From positions 1 to 64,000 of the forward strand of contig NW_017386107.1 of assembly GCF_000237925.1 (NCBI RefSeq): a DNA stretch of 64,000 nt, in the 5' to 3' direction. The position numbers and the translations under genes are program-made. The stretch comes from Schistosoma mansoni. Taxonomy: Eukaryota; Platyhelminthes; Trematoda; Strigeidida; Schistosomatidae. The notes beneath the pieces were generated by a model. It was not told the DNA's origin. It worked only from the letters and a program-made list of their open reading frames with translations, and did no database searches. The stretch's first letter is position 1; each line of letters starts with the position of its first letter. This document shows positions 61,720 through 64,000 of this stretch, piece by piece.

Positions 61720-62280
61720 ACTGTCAAGTTGCATCTGACATTCGAAATTGCAAATCCAACTCCCACTCCTTTCTGAAAACATGCATATCTATTGAAGAGG
61801 AGCTGAACAATAGAAATATAAGCCTAGAACATCTGACCACTAATTGCTGAATTCTGAAGGAAAATAGTTAATTGTTTCTCAATAATGTTTCTTCATCGAA
61901 TAAAATATACGCTGACAAACATACAGTAGGACAAAGATGGAAAGATTGTGGCTAATTTGAACATCAGTTCGAATGTGTGCTTTCATTACTCATGTCCAGA
62001 TTGAACTCGTTACGCTGATGTAGGGCTGATGAGCCATGTTTTCGTGTCCCGAATGCAGTCAACCATACGTAATCAGATAATGCACTGAGTTGTCCCATAA
62101 CATTCTCATAATCACAATCATTCACACCCAAATTATATACGCACTCTGCACTTCCCAACAAAATGAGGCGTGTCATGAATACCGATTAAATCCGTCACAA
62201 CAACCCATGGGTTGAGTGGAGTGCAGGTCGGCCTCCCCACAATGCACCGACACACGTGCACTCGAAGTCACGGAATATTT
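61720..62280 (+). promoter_or_regulatory. Upstream region of elastase copy 3
   Basis: 61720-61880 is the inverse of 51680-51850; 61885-62280 matches 52250-52660 in the same orientation. Confidence 0.7.
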
Positions 62281-62285
62281 TCACA

Positions 62286-62293
62286 TATAAATA
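62286..62293 (+). promoter_or_regulatory. TATA box of elastase copy 3
   Basis: TATAAATA, 52 bp before the ATG. Confidence 0.65.
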
Positions 62294-62344
62294 AGTGAAT
62301 GTGTTGCAAGATTGTAGGTAGTTGATTGCAACATTCACATAGAC

Positions 62345-63700
62345 ATGTTGAACGGACGGACGTTTCTGATGGTGACGCTGTTCACCTACTGTCTAACATT
62401 TGAACGTGTGTCAACCTGGCTGGTACGTAAAGGTGAACCTGTGCAAGACCGCACTGAATTCCCGTACATCGCATTTATAAGGACAGAGAGAACAATGTGT
62501 ACAGGCTCACTAGTCTCAACGAGAGCAGTACTCACAGCTGGTCATTGTGTTTGCTCACCAATGCCGGTCGTTCAGGTAAGAGATCACACTGAGACACATT
62601 GTTGTAGTGAAATGTATTTGATTAATTTCACACAGTGTGTGTGTGTGTGCATGTGCTTGTGTATGCAGTGGGTTTGCATAGGTCTAATGTCAACATACTT
62701 TGTCTATTTCAGGTTTCATTTCTCACACTGAGGAATGGCGACCAACAAGGCATCCATCACCAACCGTCTGGAGTTAAGGTAGCACCAGAATACATGCCCT
62801 CTTGTACGGCGTCACGACAGAGGAGAAGAATCAGACAGACACTCAGTGGATTCGACATTGCAACTGTAATGCTCGCTCAAATGGTCAACTTACAGAGTGG
62901 AATCAGAGTGATCAGTCTGCCACAGGCATCGGATATACCGACACCTGGAACTGATGTTTTCATTGTTGGTTATGGAAGGGATGATAACGACCGTGATCCG
63001 TCGCGTAGAGCTGGTGGGATTTTGAAGAAAGGTGAGTTGGTGGTCAACAAACAACATGACTCAGTCTGTCTGATCCGGTGGTTGTGTTGGACAGTTGTGA
63101 TTGCTGTTGTTGATTTGTCTGTGAAAGTTGATTTACAGTTACTGGTTTCCAGACTGTCTTCACCTCGTCCATTGATCGTGTGGAATGGAATGAGCGATCG
63201 CTCTGACGAGAGAGAAATGACGAAACATCTGTGCAAACGATAGAATTGTGTTGTATACGAGGCAAATGGTCAATCCATTTCGTATTTATATTGTAGCAGT
63301 GGTGAGATGGATTGTGGTTCGATTGACATATATGGTACACATCGATTAAAGAGATTGCATACGCATTATTTACCTTGCGCATTACTTAAACGTGAACTGT
63401 TTCTGCCATTTGATATTTTCGAAATTCACTTGTCTGTTCTCTTCTCTCTTTCACACAGGTCGAGCGACTGTAATGGAATGCAAACATTCCACCACTGGGA
63501 ATCCTATTTGTGTGCAAGCGGCGTATGTGTTCGGGCAAATCACCGCACCAGGTGACAGTGGTGGACCTCTCCTTCGATCCCCTCAAGGTCCAGTCCTTGG
63601 CGTTGTATCACATGGTGTCACACTCTCAAACCGTCTAGATGTTCTTGTTGAGTATGCTAGTGTGGCTAGAATGTTGGGATTTGTGAGCTCCAATATTTGA
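62345..63700 (+). CDS. CE: Cercarial elastase, copy 3
   Basis: Exons 62345-62575, 62713-63031, 63459-63700; 263 residues with the full S1 triad (LTAGHC, SGFDIA, PGDSGGP) and signal-like N-terminus. Differs from copy 2 by two residues in exon 1 (ERVSTW, AFIRTER) and shares its exon 2 end (SRRAGGILKKG) and exon 3. Introns match copy 2 almost base for base, so the two genes were duplicated or converted recently. Whether they make distinct activities cannot be told; residue changes against copy 1 around exon 3 could alter substrate choice. Confidence 0.93.
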
Positions 63701-63779
63701 ATGGTGTCAGCTTGTATCATTCTCATGTGTGTACATAATATGTCGATGAGTCCACATGTAATTATGTTAAGACATTCTG

Positions 63780-63789
63780 AATAAATAAA
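63780..63789 (+). terminator. Poly(A) signal of elastase copy 3
   Basis: Overlapping AATAAA motifs (GAATAAATAAAC) 80 bp past the stop. Confidence 0.6.
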
Positions 63790-64000
63790 CGACCTAATGA
63801 ACTACACTGCTCAATCTGTGTTCTATAAGTTAGTATGTGTGGGGTAATTTTTGGGCGTTGATCAGTGAAGTGTTAGTGAAATCGGGCGTCAGTTATTTGC
63901 TTCTTATTTGATGCTTGACTGGCATGCGTCTACATTGTCTCATCTAATCGACATTTCGCACTGAAATTGGAAGTCGGAATATGTCACTGACTGGGAGGTT

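Overview
The window looks like draft genome sequence (AT-rich, intron-rich, six runs of N) from a blood fluke, genus Schistosoma. Three signs point there: three copies of the cercarial elastase gene (a serine protease family of schistosome larvae), SINE and satellite repeats that carry hammerhead ribozymes as schistosome repeats do, and RTE-like (SR2-type) LINEs. The elastases differ at roughly a tenth of positions from the S. mansoni sequence as I remember it, so another African species is likely. The species cannot be fixed from sequence alone.

Most of the left three quarters (3540-48692, minus strand) is one host gene: a clathrin-assembly protein of the AP180/CALM (PICALM) type. I placed 12 coding exons by splice sites, reading phase and similarity to the family. 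The first intron is only 35 bp, while the later ones reach about 15 kb and are packed with repeats. One short ANTH-domain exon was not found, and the first exon is one base short of an open frame. A poly(A) signal lies just after the stop codon. The left edge (1-3511) is 3' flank with repeats.

The repeats fall into families. (1) 'Family A' is a 0.5-0.7 kb element with 14 copies; one 3.7 kb insertion (42143-45847) shows that it shares both ends with a LINE, so it looks like an internally deleted LINE derivative. (2) 'SINE S' is tRNA-headed and has a type I hammerhead near its 3' part. (3) Satellite/Sm-alpha-like units carry a second hammerhead. (4) A third tRNA-headed element at 25.4 kb carries a hammerhead with a compensated stem II. 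(5) 'LINE-B' fragments end in GACT repeats. There are also SR2-like, CR1/SR1-like and Penelope-like fragments and a Ty3/Gypsy LTR fossil.

The right part (51.5-64 kb) is the cercarial elastase cluster: CE copy 1 (+), copy 2 (-) and copy 3 (+). All three have three exons and a complete His/Asp/Ser triad. Copies 2 and 3 form inverted arms of about 2 kb around a 4.4 kb spacer that holds a broken SR2-like LINE. Copy 1 matches the others from promoter through exon 2 but not in intron 2 and exon 3, a sign of gene conversion. Copy 1 has also lost the family stop codon and reads 43 residues further, into a SINE S tail. Promoters of all three carry the same TATAAATA box about 52 bp before the ATG.
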